44,621 nucleotides of DNA from Coriobacteriia bacterium (GTDB lineage Bacteria > Actinomycetota > Coriobacteriia > Anaerosomatales > PALSA-660): the NCBI GenBank assembly GCA_025361335.1, contig JANYAK010000043.1, forward strand, positions 1 through 44,621. Direction: 5' to 3'. How positions within the stretch are numbered: position 1 is the first letter of the stretch; every line of letters starts with the position of its first letter. A program made the position numbers and the translations under genes. Below the pieces are notes generated by a model. It had not been told where the DNA came from. It worked only from the letters and a program-made list of their open reading frames with translations, and ran no database searches. Below, one piece after another: positions 37,237 through 44,621 of this stretch.

Positions 37237-38499
37237 TTGATAGCGCGATCGAAGAGAGCCCTCCTCGGCCACGTCCAGGAGTACGTCGCCGCCTCCGCGG
37301 CGTTCTCCGGCAACGCTCGCGCGTACCTCGTGCTGGCCGGTCTGCAGAACGCGGGCATGGGCCTGCTCATCACCGTGTTCGCCATCTACGTGAAGACTTG
37401 GGGGATGTCCGAGACCGTCGTCGGCGGCGCCGAGGGCGCGCTCGCCATCGCGGCCGGCGTCATCGCCCTGCTGGCGGCTCCGCTCATCTCGGTGTTCGGA
37501 TATCGGCGGCTGCTCATCGCCGCGAGTGCGGCGTATGCGGTGTCGCGGCTCGGCCAGGCGTTGCTCCCCACGACCGCCGCCGTGCTCGCGTTCGGCCTGC
37601 TGACGGGCGTGGGCGATGGCGTGATGCGTGCCGCATCTTCGGCCTTCATCTCCGAGAACAGCGGGGAGGCGGAGCGGACGCACCTGTTCACCATGGACCT
37701 GGTGGTACGACTCGGAGCGGCGTTCGTGGGCAGCGTGGCCGGAGGCGGGCTCGTCTCCCTGCTGTCCACGGTGACGAGCGGCGCCACCGCGTTGCGCATC
37801 TCGGTGGCGCTGAGCGCCGTCCTGTTCGCGGCAGCGGCGCTGCCCGGATTCCTCGTCCGGGAGGACCTGCATCCAGCGCGTCACGCCCTCGCGTCGTACC
37901 GTCGCATGGTCGCCGCTTTCTCCAGCTGGGGGCATCTGGCGCGCCTCGCCGTGCCGCAGGCGATCATCGCGCTCGGCGCCGGGCTCATCATGCCGTTTCT
38001 GTCCCTGTTCCTGAAGCACCAGCTCGGGGCCACCATCGGGCAGGTGGGCATCGTGCAGGGCGTGGCCGAGATCGCTATGGGCGTGGCGGCCTTGGGCGCG
38101 CCCTGGCTGGGCCGTCGCTTCGGCCTGATCCGCGGCACGGTCATCACCGAGCTGCTCTCGCTCCCCTTGCTTGCCAGCATCCCCTCCATCGGCTGGCTTC
38201 CCGCCGCGGCGGGCGTCCTGTGGGTCCGAGCGGCCCTGATGAACATGTCGTGGCCCTTGCTCAACCAGTATTCGATGGAGGGTGTCCCAGGCCCCGAGAA
38301 GCCACTTGTGGCGGGAGGACTCGCATTCGCCTGGTCCACGGGCTGGCTGCTCGGCTCGGTGATCGGCGGGCGCATGATGGCTTACTCCTACACCCTGCCC
38401 TACTACTTCACCGTCGCCGCCTATGCGACGGGCGCCGTGGCCACGTGGCTCTTGCTGGGCCGCAGGGACGTCCGTCCGGGTGCTAGAGTGGCCGGATGA
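37237..38499 (+). CDS. Major facilitator superfamily transporter
   Basis: This 420-residue protein has about 12 hydrophobic segments separated by a central cytoplasmic loop (about 208-225), the MFS layout. The substrate cannot be deduced from the sequence. The start is TTG 37237, with CGGAG eight bases upstream; no ATG gives a better fit. The stop overlaps the ATG of the HAD phosphatase gene by four bases (ATGA), so the two are translationally coupled and may act in the same pathway, for example uptake and dephosphorylation. Confidence 0.85.
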   Translation: MIARSKRALLGHVQEYVAASAAFSGNARAYLVLAGLQNAGMGLLITVFAIYVKTWGMSETVVGGAEGALAIAAGVIALLAAPLISVFGYRRLLIAASAAYAVSRLGQALLPTTAAVLAFGLLTGVGDGVMRAASSAFISENSGEAERTHLFTMDLVVRLGAAFVGSVAGGGLVSLLSTVTSGATALRISVALSAVLFAAAALPGFLVREDLHPARHALASYRRMVAAFSSWGHLARLAVPQAIIALGAGLIMPFLSLFLKHQLGATIGQVGIVQGVAEIAMGVAALGAPWLGRRFGLIRGTVITELLSLPLLASIPSIGWLPAAAGVLWVRAALMNMSWPLLNQYSMEGVPGPEKPLVAGGLAFAWSTGWLLGSVIGGRMMAYSYTLPYYFTVAAYATGAVATWLLLGRRDVRPGARVAG

Positions 38500-39200
38500 C
38501 CGATCCGAGCCCACAGGATGCAGCGATGGCGCAGCGACTCGCGGGGCTGCAGGCCGTGCTGTTCGACTTGGACGGCACGCTGATCGACACGGTCGAGCTC
38601 ATCAGGGTCTCCTTCCGCCACGCGACGCGCACGGTGCTGGGCCACGAGCTTCCCGACGAGGTCACGATGGCGAATGTCGGCCAGCCCTTGGCGACCCAGT
38701 TCCGCGACATGGCGCCGGACCACGCCGCCGAGCTCTTGACCGAGTTCCGGGCGTTCAACATGAGGCACCACGACGAGCTGGCCAAGGAGTATCCGGGCAC
38801 CGTCGAAGCGCTGTCGGCCTTGAGCGCCCGAGGAGTGCGGATGGGCGTCGTGACCAGCAAGGGCATCGAGGCGGCATCGAGGGGGATCGACCTGTTCGAC
38901 CTGCGACGGTACTTCGATGTCGTCGTCACCGCGGATGACGTGGAGACCCACAAGCCGGACCCGTTCCCACTGCGGTTCGCGGCGACCCTGATGGGCGTCG
39001 AGTTGGAGTATTGTATCTACGTCGGTGACAGCCCCCACGACATGCAGGCGGCTATCGCCGCCGGCTGTGTGTCTGTGGCCGCCCTCTGGGGCGCGTTCCC
39101 GTCCACGGAGGTCGTGGTCCTGGGAACGGCATTCGCCCTCGACTCGATCGCGGGGCTTCCCGCACTCGTCGAGGGCCGGTACGAACCGTACGTCGTGTGA
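38496..39200 (+). CDS. HAD-family phosphatase (PpaX/Gph-like)
   Basis: This haloacid-dehalogenase-like hydrolase has motif I FDLDGTLIDT with Asp24 and Asp26, motif II VVTSKG, and motifs III/IV KPDPFP and YVGDSPHDMQAA. A helical cap follows motif I (C1 type). Length 234 aa fits phosphoglycolate or pyrophosphate phosphatases, and PpaX of Bacillus is a close pattern match, but specificity cannot be read from the motifs. ATG 38496 overlaps the transporter stop by four bases; ATG 38526 in frame is an alternative. Confidence 0.88.
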   Translation: MTDPSPQDAAMAQRLAGLQAVLFDLDGTLIDTVELIRVSFRHATRTVLGHELPDEVTMANVGQPLATQFRDMAPDHAAELLTEFRAFNMRHHDELAKEYPGTVEALSALSARGVRMGVVTSKGIEAASRGIDLFDLRRYFDVVVTADDVETHKPDPFPLRFAATLMGVELEYCIYVGDSPHDMQAAIAAGCVSVAALWGAFPSTEVVVLGTAFALDSIAGLPALVEGRYEPYVV

Positions 39201-39247
39201 GACTGAGGGGGCCGGGGAACCGGACCTCGGCTGAACGGAGGGCTTTG

Positions 39248-40534
39248 GTGAGCAGAGGGAAGATGATCGCGGCTGTCGTGGCGCTCGTCGTCGTCGGCGG
39301 CATCGTGGCGGGTGTCGTCGTGTCCGCGCAGAACGCGGTCCCTCAGGTGACGGTCGCCAAGGTGGAGAAGCAGACCCTGGGAGTCCAGGTCACGGCCTCC
39401 GGCAAGCTGGAGGCGGCCGACAAGGCCGACGTATTCCCGCCGACGGCGGGAACGCTCGACGTCGTGCAGGTCACGGACGGTCAGACCGTCAAGGCCGGCG
39501 ACGCACTCGCGACGATGGAGACGGGTCCGATCCGCCTGCAGATCGCGCAAGCGCGGGCCGGGCTCAAGGCGGCCCAGGCGCAACTCGACGCGGTCAATCG
39601 CGGCGTGCCGGCAGCCATCGACAGGTCGGCGGCCGAAGCCGGGGTGGACGCGGCGCAGACGGGATACAACGCCGCCAAGGCTCGCTACGATTTCGTGAAG
39701 AGCTCCTACGACGCCACGACTCCGGCGGGAAAGGCGTCCCTGGAGGGAACCCTCACCGCGGTCCTGATGTCCAAGCAGCAGGCATATGCGGCCCTGCTCA
39801 ACGCCAAGTCCGGCCAGAACAAGCTGAGCACCGCGGGCAAGGTGGCGGCGGCCAAGGCGGCCGCGCGCGCGTCGGTCGAGCAGGCGGGCCAGGCGCTCGT
39901 TCTCGCGCAGAACACCCTCGACAAGGCCACGATGACCGCCCCGATGGACGGGGTCGTGATCTTTAACGCGCTCGGTGCTCCCGGCATTGACGGATTCGTG
40001 CCCAAGGCCGCGCATGGCTCGCCGGTGGCTCCCCAGGCTGCCCTGTTCACCGTGGTTCAGATGGGCGCGCTCAACTTCAATGCGCAGGTGGACGAGGCCG
40101 ACATCGACCGCGTCAAGACCACCCTGAACGGCAGGGTCAGGCTCGACGCGTTCCCCTCCGACACCTTCAACGCCAAGGTGGTCGCGATCCGCTCGGCCGC
40201 AGTCCAGACCACGACAGGCGGTATCGCGTTCCCGGTCCTGCTCGCCGTCAGCGCGCCGGGTAAGAACCTCCTGCTCGGCATGAGCGGCTCCGTCGACATC
40301 GAGGTCTCCGCCGTCTCCGACGCGGTCACGGTGCCGATCGAGGCTCTGTTCGACGAGAGCGGCAAGAAGTTCGTGTTCGTCGTGTCGGGCGGCAAGGTCT
40401 CCAAAGTCGAGGTCACGACGGGCGCCCTCACGGACGTTCGGGCGCAGATAACGAGCGGCGTCGAGGCCGGCGCCGATGTGGCGGTCGGGAACCTGAGCGC
40501 CCTCAAGGACGGCTCGGCCGTCCGCACGAAGTAG
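39248..40534 (+). CDS. Periplasmic adaptor subunit of an efflux ABC system (HlyD/MacA-like)
   Basis: This 428-residue protein links an inner-membrane exporter to the cell surface or periplasm. It has one N-terminal membrane anchor (about 6-28), a lipoyl-like half motif (VTASGKLEAADKADVFP), a long alpha-helical hairpin rich in Ala, Lys and Gln (about 100-240), the second lipoyl half (TMTAPMDGVV), and a beta-barrel domain. GTG 39248 has GGAGG six bases upstream. Gene order adaptor-ATPase-permease is the MacAB arrangement. No outer-membrane channel gene is present in the window. Confidence 0.9.
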   Translation: MSRGKMIAAVVALVVVGGIVAGVVVSAQNAVPQVTVAKVEKQTLGVQVTASGKLEAADKADVFPPTAGTLDVVQVTDGQTVKAGDALATMETGPIRLQIAQARAGLKAAQAQLDAVNRGVPAAIDRSAAEAGVDAAQTGYNAAKARYDFVKSSYDATTPAGKASLEGTLTAVLMSKQQAYAALLNAKSGQNKLSTAGKVAAAKAAARASVEQAGQALVLAQNTLDKATMTAPMDGVVIFNALGAPGIDGFVPKAAHGSPVAPQAALFTVVQMGALNFNAQVDEADIDRVKTTLNGRVRLDAFPSDTFNAKVVAIRSAAVQTTTGGIAFPVLLAVSAPGKNLLLGMSGSVDIEVSAVSDAVTVPIEALFDESGKKFVFVVSGGKVSKVEVTTGALTDVRAQITSGVEAGADVAVGNLSALKDGSAVRTK

Positions 40535-40553
40535 CACGAAGGAGCGGAGCTGG

Positions 40554-41465
40554 GTGACCAAGAAGCCGACGACAGACGCGCTTCCGAAGGGAGCGGCCGA
40601 CACGGGCCGCTCCCTCGCTTCGCAGCGGGAGAATGCCTTCCTGGGCGAGGACCGCCGCCGCGCGGAGTGGGGGCGTCGGCTCGACGGTCGACGGACCGTG
40701 CTGGAAGTGCGGGGAGTCACGAAGGTCTACCAGCTGGAAGGCATCGAGGTCCACGCGCTCTGTGGCGTGTCCGTCGCGATCCGTGAGGGCGAGATGGTCG
40801 CGATCATGGGGCCTTCCGGGTCGGGCAAGTCGACGCTGATGCACATCATCGGGCTGCTCGACCGGCCGACATCCGGCGTGGTCTCGATCGAGGGCGAGGT
40901 CGTGGGCGACCTCACTCCCAACCAGCTCGCCGGTCTGCGCAACCAGCACATCGGATTCGTGTTCCAGTCCTTCAACCTCCTGGCCCGTACCGGTGCTCAG
41001 GCGAACGTGGAGCTGCCGCTCGTGTACGGCGGCGTCTCGGGCTCCGAGCGTGCGCGCCGCGCCCGCGAGGCCCTGGAGCGCGTCGAGCTTGGCGACAGGC
41101 TCAATCACACGTCGGGGCAGCTGTCCGGCGGCCAGCAGCAGCGGGTGGCGATCGCCCGGGCCCTGGTGACGAACCCGTCGATCGTCCTGGCGGACGAGCC
41201 TACGGGCAACCTGGACTCGCGCAGCGGCGTCGAGGTCATGGGCATCCTCCAGGATCTCAACGCGCAGGGCATCACCGTCGTGATCGTCACCCACGACGCG
41301 AACGTGGCTCGCCACGCCCGGCGCATCGTGGAACTCAGGGACGGCGAGATCGTGCGAGACGAGCCCGTGCCCGATCGGCTGGACGCGCACGACGAGATCA
41401 TCCAGCTCGGCATGAATACCGTCGGCGGCGTGGAGCGGGCGCGTGCGGCGGGTGATCCGGCGTGA
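40554..41465 (+). CDS. ABC transporter ATP-binding protein (MacB/LolD-like)
   Basis: This 303-residue ATPase powers the export system. Walker A is GPSGSGKST, the Q-loop region FVFQSFNLL, the signature LSGGQQQRVAIARAL, and Walker B IVLADEPTGNLDS with H-loop VTHDANVA. A polar N-terminal extension of about 48 residues precedes the ABC domain (start of VLEVRGVTKVY), which is unusual for the LolD/MacB class. The start is GTG 40554 and the stop overlaps the permease GTG by four bases. Confidence 0.94.
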   Translation: MTKKPTTDALPKGAADTGRSLASQRENAFLGEDRRRAEWGRRLDGRRTVLEVRGVTKVYQLEGIEVHALCGVSVAIREGEMVAIMGPSGSGKSTLMHIIGLLDRPTSGVVSIEGEVVGDLTPNQLAGLRNQHIGFVFQSFNLLARTGAQANVELPLVYGGVSGSERARRAREALERVELGDRLNHTSGQLSGGQQQRVAIARALVTNPSIVLADEPTGNLDSRSGVEVMGILQDLNAQGITVVIVTHDANVARHARRIVELRDGEIVRDEPVPDRLDAHDEIIQLGMNTVGGVERARAAGDPA

Positions 41466-42664
41466 ACTTCACCGAGTCGTTCCGCATCGCCATCCGTGCG
41501 GTATTCGCGAACAAGGTCCGCAGCGCTCTCACCATGCTCGGCGTCATCATAGGCGTGGCTGCCGTGATCCTGCTGGTGGCCATCGGGACCGGAGTGCAGG
41601 GCGAAGTCACCAGCACCGTCGAAGGGCTCGGATCCAACCTGCTGTTCATCTTCCCGGGCAAGCAGAGCACGACGGGCGGCGGCAGCAGTTTCGGCCCGGG
41701 CATGAGCGGCGGAAAGCCCTTCTCCCTCTCCGACGCGCAGTACTTGAGGACGCGCCTGCAGCTCATCGATGCGGTGGTGCCGGTGGCTTCCGGAGCGGGC
41801 AACGCGAGGTACCAGAATCGGAACGACTACGCGACGCTGTCCGGCACGACCGATCAGGGCACCCTCGTCGTGAGCGCCACTTTGGGTGCCGGGCGTTTCT
41901 TCAACCGGTCGGAGAACGACGCGGCGTCACGCGTCGGGGTCATCGGCTACACGGTCAAGACATCGCTGTTCCCCAACGGCGAGGATCCGCTAGGCCGGGT
42001 CATCACCATCAACGGACAGCGCTTCACGGTGATCGGGTGGTACACCAAGGTGGGCGGCGGGCTGTCCGGTGATCAGGACAACGTGATCCGTGTGCCCATC
42101 TCCGCCCTCGAGAGCCTGACGGGGAACTCACGCGTGCCGATCATGCTGGTGAAGGTGACCAACACGAGCGACATCGACTTGGTGCGAGCCCAGATCAAGC
42201 GCGTCCTGGCGCCGAAGTTCAGCGACCAGATCACCGTCATGAGCCAGGACCAGACGCTGGGGATCTTCAACCAACTGCTCGGCACGCTCACGGTCATGCT
42301 CGCGGGGATCGCCGGGATATCTCTGCTCGTCGGCGGCATCGGGATCATGAACATCATGCTGGTCAGCGTGTCCGAGCGGACGCGCGAGATCGGCATCCGC
42401 AAAGCGGTCGGCGCCCGGACCTACGACATCCTCAGCCAGTTCGTCATCGAGGCGATGATGCTGTCCGTGCTGGGCGGCGTGTTCGGGATCGCCGTGGGCG
42501 CGGGCGGCGCGTTCGCCCTCAGCGGACTCGTGCCGACCACGGTGACGCCTTGGGCGGTCGCGATAGCGTTCTTCTTCAGCGCGGGCGTCGGGATCTTCTT
42601 CGGGGTCTACCCCGCATGGAAGGCGAGCAAGCTGGACCCGATCGTCGCTCTGCGCTACGAGTGA
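41462..42664 (+). CDS. ABC transporter permease, FtsX/MacB type
   Basis: The permease has one N-terminal membrane helix (about 18-40), a large extracytoplasmic MacB-PCD domain (about 45-265) and three C-terminal helices (about 275-395), the FtsX-like layout. Diagnostic is the conserved region GGIGIMNIMLVSVSERTREIGIRKAVGAR. Length is 400 aa. The GTG 41462 overlaps the ATPase stop (GTGA). MacB-type pumps export peptides, antibiotics or lipid-linked substrates, but the substrate here is not known. Confidence 0.94.
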   Translation: MNFTESFRIAIRAVFANKVRSALTMLGVIIGVAAVILLVAIGTGVQGEVTSTVEGLGSNLLFIFPGKQSTTGGGSSFGPGMSGGKPFSLSDAQYLRTRLQLIDAVVPVASGAGNARYQNRNDYATLSGTTDQGTLVVSATLGAGRFFNRSENDAASRVGVIGYTVKTSLFPNGEDPLGRVITINGQRFTVIGWYTKVGGGLSGDQDNVIRVPISALESLTGNSRVPIMLVKVTNTSDIDLVRAQIKRVLAPKFSDQITVMSQDQTLGIFNQLLGTLTVMLAGIAGISLLVGGIGIMNIMLVSVSERTREIGIRKAVGARTYDILSQFVIEAMMLSVLGGVFGIAVGAGGAFALSGLVPTTVTPWAVAIAFFFSAGVGIFFGVYPAWKASKLDPIVALRYE

Positions 42665-42674
42665 GCGTCTCTCG

Positions 42675-43151
42675 CTAGGATCTCTCGAAGTCCTCGGGGG
42701 CGACGTGGTCCAGGAACTCGCGGAAGCGCTCGACCTCCTCGTCGGCCTCATCGTCCGGGACGATGCCGGCCTCGTCGAGCACGGCTTCGGCGACGAGGAT
42801 GGGACAGCGGGCCCGCACGGCCAGCGCGATCGAATCGGATGGCCGCGCGTCCACCACCAGCACCCGCTCCTCCCCGCGCAGGATGAGCGCCGCGAAGAAC
42901 GTCCCTTCCTCGAGCCGAGTGATCTCGACGCGCTCGAGGACGAGGTCCGCCGCGCCGGTGACGCCGAGCAGGAGGTCGTGGGTCATCGGGCGAGGCGGCT
43001 CGACGCCTTCCAGCGCGGTGAGTATCGCCGTGGCCTCGGGCTGGCCGATCCAGATGGGCAGGACGCGCAGCCCCGCCTCCTCCTTGAGCAGGATCACGGG
43101 CTGGCTGGAAGCGGGATCGAATCCCAGACTGTGTATGCGGACGGGCAACAT
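42675..43151 (-). CDS. Bifunctional nuclease family protein (DUF151)
   Basis: This 158-residue protein belongs to the BFN/DUF151 family, related to plant bifunctional nucleases. Motifs visible are GFDPASSQPVILLKEE, LPIWIGQPEATAI, and the Asp-Ser motif ARPSDSIALAVR. Cellular role in bacteria is not settled. I chose ATG 43151 because GGGAG lies nine bases upstream; ATG 43160 is an alternative. The frame extends upstream through the tRNA gene, which is an artefact. Convergent with the permease gene, with an 11-bp gap. Confidence 0.9.
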   Translation of the reverse strand: MLPVRIHSLGFDPASSQPVILLKEEAGLRVLPIWIGQPEATAILTALEGVEPPRPMTHDLLLGVTGAADLVLERVEITRLEEGTFFAALILRGEERVLVVDARPSDSIALAVRARCPILVAEAVLDEAGIVPDDEADEEVERFREFLDHVAPEDFERS

Positions 43152-43178
43152 GTGCTTCATCTCCCATAGAGGTTCGTA

Positions 43179-43196
43179 CCCCGTGGCGCCACGGGG
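43179..43196. repeat. 18-bp perfect palindrome upstream of the DUF151 gene
   Basis: CCCCGTGGCGCCACGGGG is a perfect palindrome 28 bp upstream of the DUF151 start. It may be a protein-binding site in the shared region between this gene and the tRNA promoter, or a 5'-UTR hairpin. No function can be assigned. Confidence 0.6.
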
Positions 43197-43217
43197 GCGC
43201 GTGCCGCAGCGCCGTCC

Positions 43218-43247
43218 TTGACGCTTCGCGCGGCTTGCGGATATGGT
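43218..43247 (+). promoter_or_regulatory. Predicted promoter of tRNA-Ile
   Basis: TTGACG (43218-43223) and TATGGT (43242-43247) are separated by 18 bp, a near-consensus housekeeping promoter. The tRNA starts 22 bp after the -10 box, as expected for a short precursor leader. Confidence 0.7.
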
Positions 43248-43268
43248 ATCGAAGCGTTTCGCCCTTGA

Positions 43269-43345
43269 GGGCCCGTAGCTCAGCTGGTTAGAGCGCACGG
43301 CTGATAACCGTGAGGTCGATGGTTCGAATCCATCCGGGCCCACCA
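43269..43345 (+). tRNA. tRNA-Ile (anticodon GAU)
   Basis: A full cloverleaf can be folded. The acceptor stem pairs GGGCCCG (43269-43275) with CGGGCCC (43335-43341), and the D arm is GCTC...GAGC. The anticodon arm CACGG-CTGATAA-CCGTG has GAT at 43303-43305, which reads ATC/ATT isoleucine codons. The T arm is GATGG-TTCGAAT-CCATC. The CCA end is encoded (43343-43345). Confidence 0.98.
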
Positions 43346-43354
43346 TTCAAGAAC

Positions 43355-43385
43355 AAGCCAGGCGGGATCGACCCGCCTGGCTTTT
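43355..43385 (+). terminator. Rho-independent terminator after tRNA-Ile
   Basis: AAGCCAGGCGGG (43355-43366) pairs with CCCGCCTGGCTT (43372-43383) around a 5-base loop ATCGA, a 12-bp perfect stem followed by a short T-run (CTTTTG). It lies ten bases after the tRNA CCA end. Confidence 0.9.
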
Positions 43386-43412
43386 GATTCGCCTGCCTGT
43401 CGGACGAGCGGC

Positions 43413-43790
43413 CTACTCGGTGGGGGCCTGCTCCGGCTGCGGGTCCTCGGCGTTCTCGCCGCATGTGCACCGCGGCATCCCGTCACCGTGATGATGATGC
43501 ATGCCTGAGCCGCCGCCGCTCATCATCTTCTTGCGCATCATCAAGCCCATGTCGCCGCGGCACTCATCGCCGCCGTGCATCCCGTGCATCCCGTGCATGC
43601 CGGACATGCCCTGCATGCCGGACATGCCCTGCATCATGGCCTTCCTCTTCCCGATCATCACGCCCATCATCAGGCCGAGCATCATCGCGAAGAATGCGAC
43701 GGGCGCCGGCACCAGCGGGATGTCGACTTGGCCGTGTCCGTGGCCGGGACCCATCGGCCAGCCGCCGCCATATCTCATCGATCCGTGCAT
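43413..43790 (-). CDS. Met/His-rich small membrane protein, candidate metal binder
   Basis: I do not recognise a family. The 125-residue protein has 23 methionines and ten histidines by my count. It begins with a short Gly/His/Met-rich segment (MHGSMRYGGGWPMGPGHGHG), then one membrane helix (about 27-47), then repeated GM, MSGMQ and MHGMHG units (about 53-74), then an HHHH cluster (98-101) and CTC (108-110). Met-rich and His-rich stretches on one protein resemble copper- or silver-binding proteins, but this is only compositional. ATG 43790 has AAAGGAG eight bases upstream. No copper pump or copper regulator is next to it. Confidence 0.78.
   Translation of the reverse strand: MHGSMRYGGGWPMGPGHGHGQVDIPLVPAPVAFFAMMLGLMMGVMIGKRKAMMQGMSGMQGMSGMHGMHGMHGGDECRGDMGLMMRKKMMSGGGSGMHHHHGDGMPRCTCGENAEDPQPEQAPTE
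43572..43632. repeat. Short tandem repeats inside the Met/His-rich gene
   Basis: Three 9-bp units close to CCCGTGCAT (43572-43598) are followed by two perfect 18-bp units ATGCCGGACATGCCCTGC (43597-43632). They encode the MHG and GMSGMQ repeats on the minus strand. The repeats could change in number by slippage without shifting the frame. Confidence 0.85.
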
Positions 43791-43958
43791 GGCTGCTCTC
43801 CTTTCGTCGGTGGTACCGGCCCTACATACCCGAGCGGTGAGAGGGCAAAGCGGATGATCCGGTCACGCTGCGAGGCGAGGCGAGGCTATGGCGGACCGGT
43901 CGACGGTTCCAGTACAGTGTGGCCGACACGCAGGGTTGTCTGACGGAAAGGGGGAAGC

Positions 43959-44357
43959 ATGCCGGTCAACATCATCGTCGGCAACATCGCTCTGATCGCG
44001 GCGCTCGTGCTGTACTCGGTCGGCGTGTGGGGCGCGTTCCGCGCGAAGGGCTTCAGGACCAACCACCTCACCATGATCTGGATCGGCGTGGTCCTCGACA
44101 CTCTGGCGACGCTGGCGATGGCCGTGTCGGCGGGCGGAGCCCTGCAGTTGGACACGCCGTCGAACACGCTCCACACCGTCCTCGCGCTCGTGGCCTACCT
44201 GGGCATGGTGGCCGTGGCGGCCGCCGCACCCCCGATGAGGGTCTCGGCCAAAGCCAGCAAGGTGCTGACCCGCATCGCCGTCGCGCCGTGGGCGTTGTGG
44301 CTTGGCATCTACCTGTTTGGCATGGCCACCCGGATGGCCACCCGCGTACGCGGGTAG
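43959..44357 (+). CDS. HsmA-like (TIGR03987-type) membrane protein
   Basis: This 132-residue protein has four hydrophobic helices and the pattern of the HsmA/TIGR03987 family: ALVLYSVGVWG, a central WIGVVLDTLATLAM, LALVAYLGMV and a final APWALWLGIYLFGM. Its physiological function is not well known to me. ATG 43959 has GAAAGGGGGAAG just upstream. The last bases include the palindrome ACCCGCGTACGCGGGT (44340-44355). Confidence 0.75.
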   Translation: MPVNIIVGNIALIAALVLYSVGVWGAFRAKGFRTNHLTMIWIGVVLDTLATLAMAVSAGGALQLDTPSNTLHTVLALVAYLGMVAVAAAAPPMRVSAKASKVLTRIAVAPWALWLGIYLFGMATRMATRVRG

Positions 44358-44397
44358 GCAGGGAGCCGCTTCGGCGGAGGTCTGGATCGCCTTGATG

Positions 44398-44433
44398 GGG
44401 GCGCGGCCCGGGTCACCGGCCGCGCCCCTTCTT
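44398..44433 (+). terminator. Strong terminator after the HsmA-like gene
   Basis: GGGGCGCGGCC (44398-44408) pairs with GGCCGCGCCCC (44418-44428) around a 9-base loop, an 11-bp perfect GC-rich stem followed by TTCTT. It lies 41 bp after the stop of the HsmA-like gene. Confidence 0.85.
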
Positions 44434-44486
44434 CGTGAGAACGGATGCGGGCGCGACCGTGTCTGACCAGCCAGCGGCGGCCGTTC

Positions 44487-44621
44487 CGTAGTGCCTCATA
44501 ATGAAAGGTACTCGAGGACCTGATTCGCTGCCTCAGAATCAATGTACTCGAGCTCGGGTGCCTCCACCTCCTCTTTCCATCTCGGGTTCTTGCGGGCGTT
44601 GAGCTTGTAGAGCTTGCCTTG
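44487..44621. repeat. Right copy of the 135-bp inverted terminal repeat
   Basis: The sequence is the exact reverse complement of bases 5-139. The repeat boundary is at 44487, nine bases outside the stop codon of the encoded frame. Both copies point outwards, so the complete elements, if present, lie beyond both ends of the window. Confidence 0.9.
44496..44621 (-). CDS. C-terminal fragment of the same unidentified protein as at 2-130
   Basis: The minus-strand frame enters from the right edge and ends at TGA (44498-44496). It encodes 41 residues identical to the left-end fragment. It has no start inside the window. A transposase is likely, but the family is not recognised. Confidence 0.6.
   Translation of the reverse strand, partial: QGKLYKLNARKNPRWKEEVEAPELEYIDSEAANQVLEYLSL

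Noticed and set aside
43152-43346. Extension of the DUF151 frame through tRNA-Ile
   Set aside because: It reads the tRNA gene and its promoter in antisense, a frequent artefact that yields GFEPSTSRL-type peptides.
43280-43486. Minus-strand frame ending in the tRNA (MDSNHRPHGYQ-like peptide)
   Set aside because: This is the well-known translation artefact of a tRNA gene and does not represent a protein.
43572-43632. CRISPR-like repeat array
   Set aside because: Repeats are contiguous 9-bp and 18-bp units within a coding frame, without spacers or cas genes. No CRISPR array is seen anywhere in the window.

Overview
This window is a high-GC chromosomal segment that carries the replication-origin region of an anaerobic or microaerophilic bacterium. 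The gene order rpmH-rnpA-yidD-yidC-jag-rsmG-parS-parA-parB on the minus strand and dnaA-dnaN-recF-dciA-gyrB-gyrA on the plus strand is the classical bacterial oriC neighbourhood. High GC, frequent GTG and TTG starts, a DciA (DUF721) gene instead of a helicase loader of phage type, an ATPase-HTH gene next to dnaA, an Fe-S L-serine dehydratase, FeoAB and a reverse rubrerythrin together suggest an anaerobic actinomycete-type lineage such as Coriobacteriia or a relative. That placement is an inference and was not tested against any database.

Layout. 1-140: the 3' end of an unidentified repeated gene, probably an insertion sequence. 243-4292: the two L-serine dehydratase subunits (sdaAB, sdaAA), separated by an inverted feoA-feoB-small Cys-rich gene cassette with an iron-regulator-like palindrome. 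4351-7234: a manganese (yybP-ykoY) riboswitch and the P-type cation ATPase it precedes. 7403-13790: orphan histidine kinase, ddl, a Pro/Glu-repeat membrane protein, an HtrA-like protease, reverse rubrerythrin and rlmN. 13793-20041: addB-addA, the double-strand-break repair helicase-nuclease. 20105-25411: YtxH-like protein, parB, parA, rsmG, two parS sites, jag, yidC, yidD, rnpA, rpmH. 25412-28698: two clusters of DnaA boxes flanking an ATPase-winged-helix gene and dnaA, which is a bipartite oriC. 28699-36608: dnaN, recF, dciA, gyrB, a small membrane protein and gyrA. 36649-42664: an unknown protein, MFS transporter, HAD phosphatase and a MacA/MacB-type three-gene export system. 42675-44433: bifunctional-nuclease-family gene, tRNA-Ile, a Met/His-rich membrane protein and an HsmA-like protein. 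44487-44621: an inverted copy of the first 135 bases.

How it fits together. From addB leftwards to rpmH, genes run on the minus strand; from the ATPase-HTH gene rightwards nearly all run on the plus strand. Transcription therefore follows both replication forks away from the origin. The parABS module sits beside the origin and should segregate it. Metal handling is a second theme: ferrous iron (FeoAB), manganese or calcium (riboswitch plus ATPase), a Met/His-rich candidate metal binder, and several predicted iron or Fe-S proteins (SdaA, AddA/AddB, rubrerythrin, RlmN).
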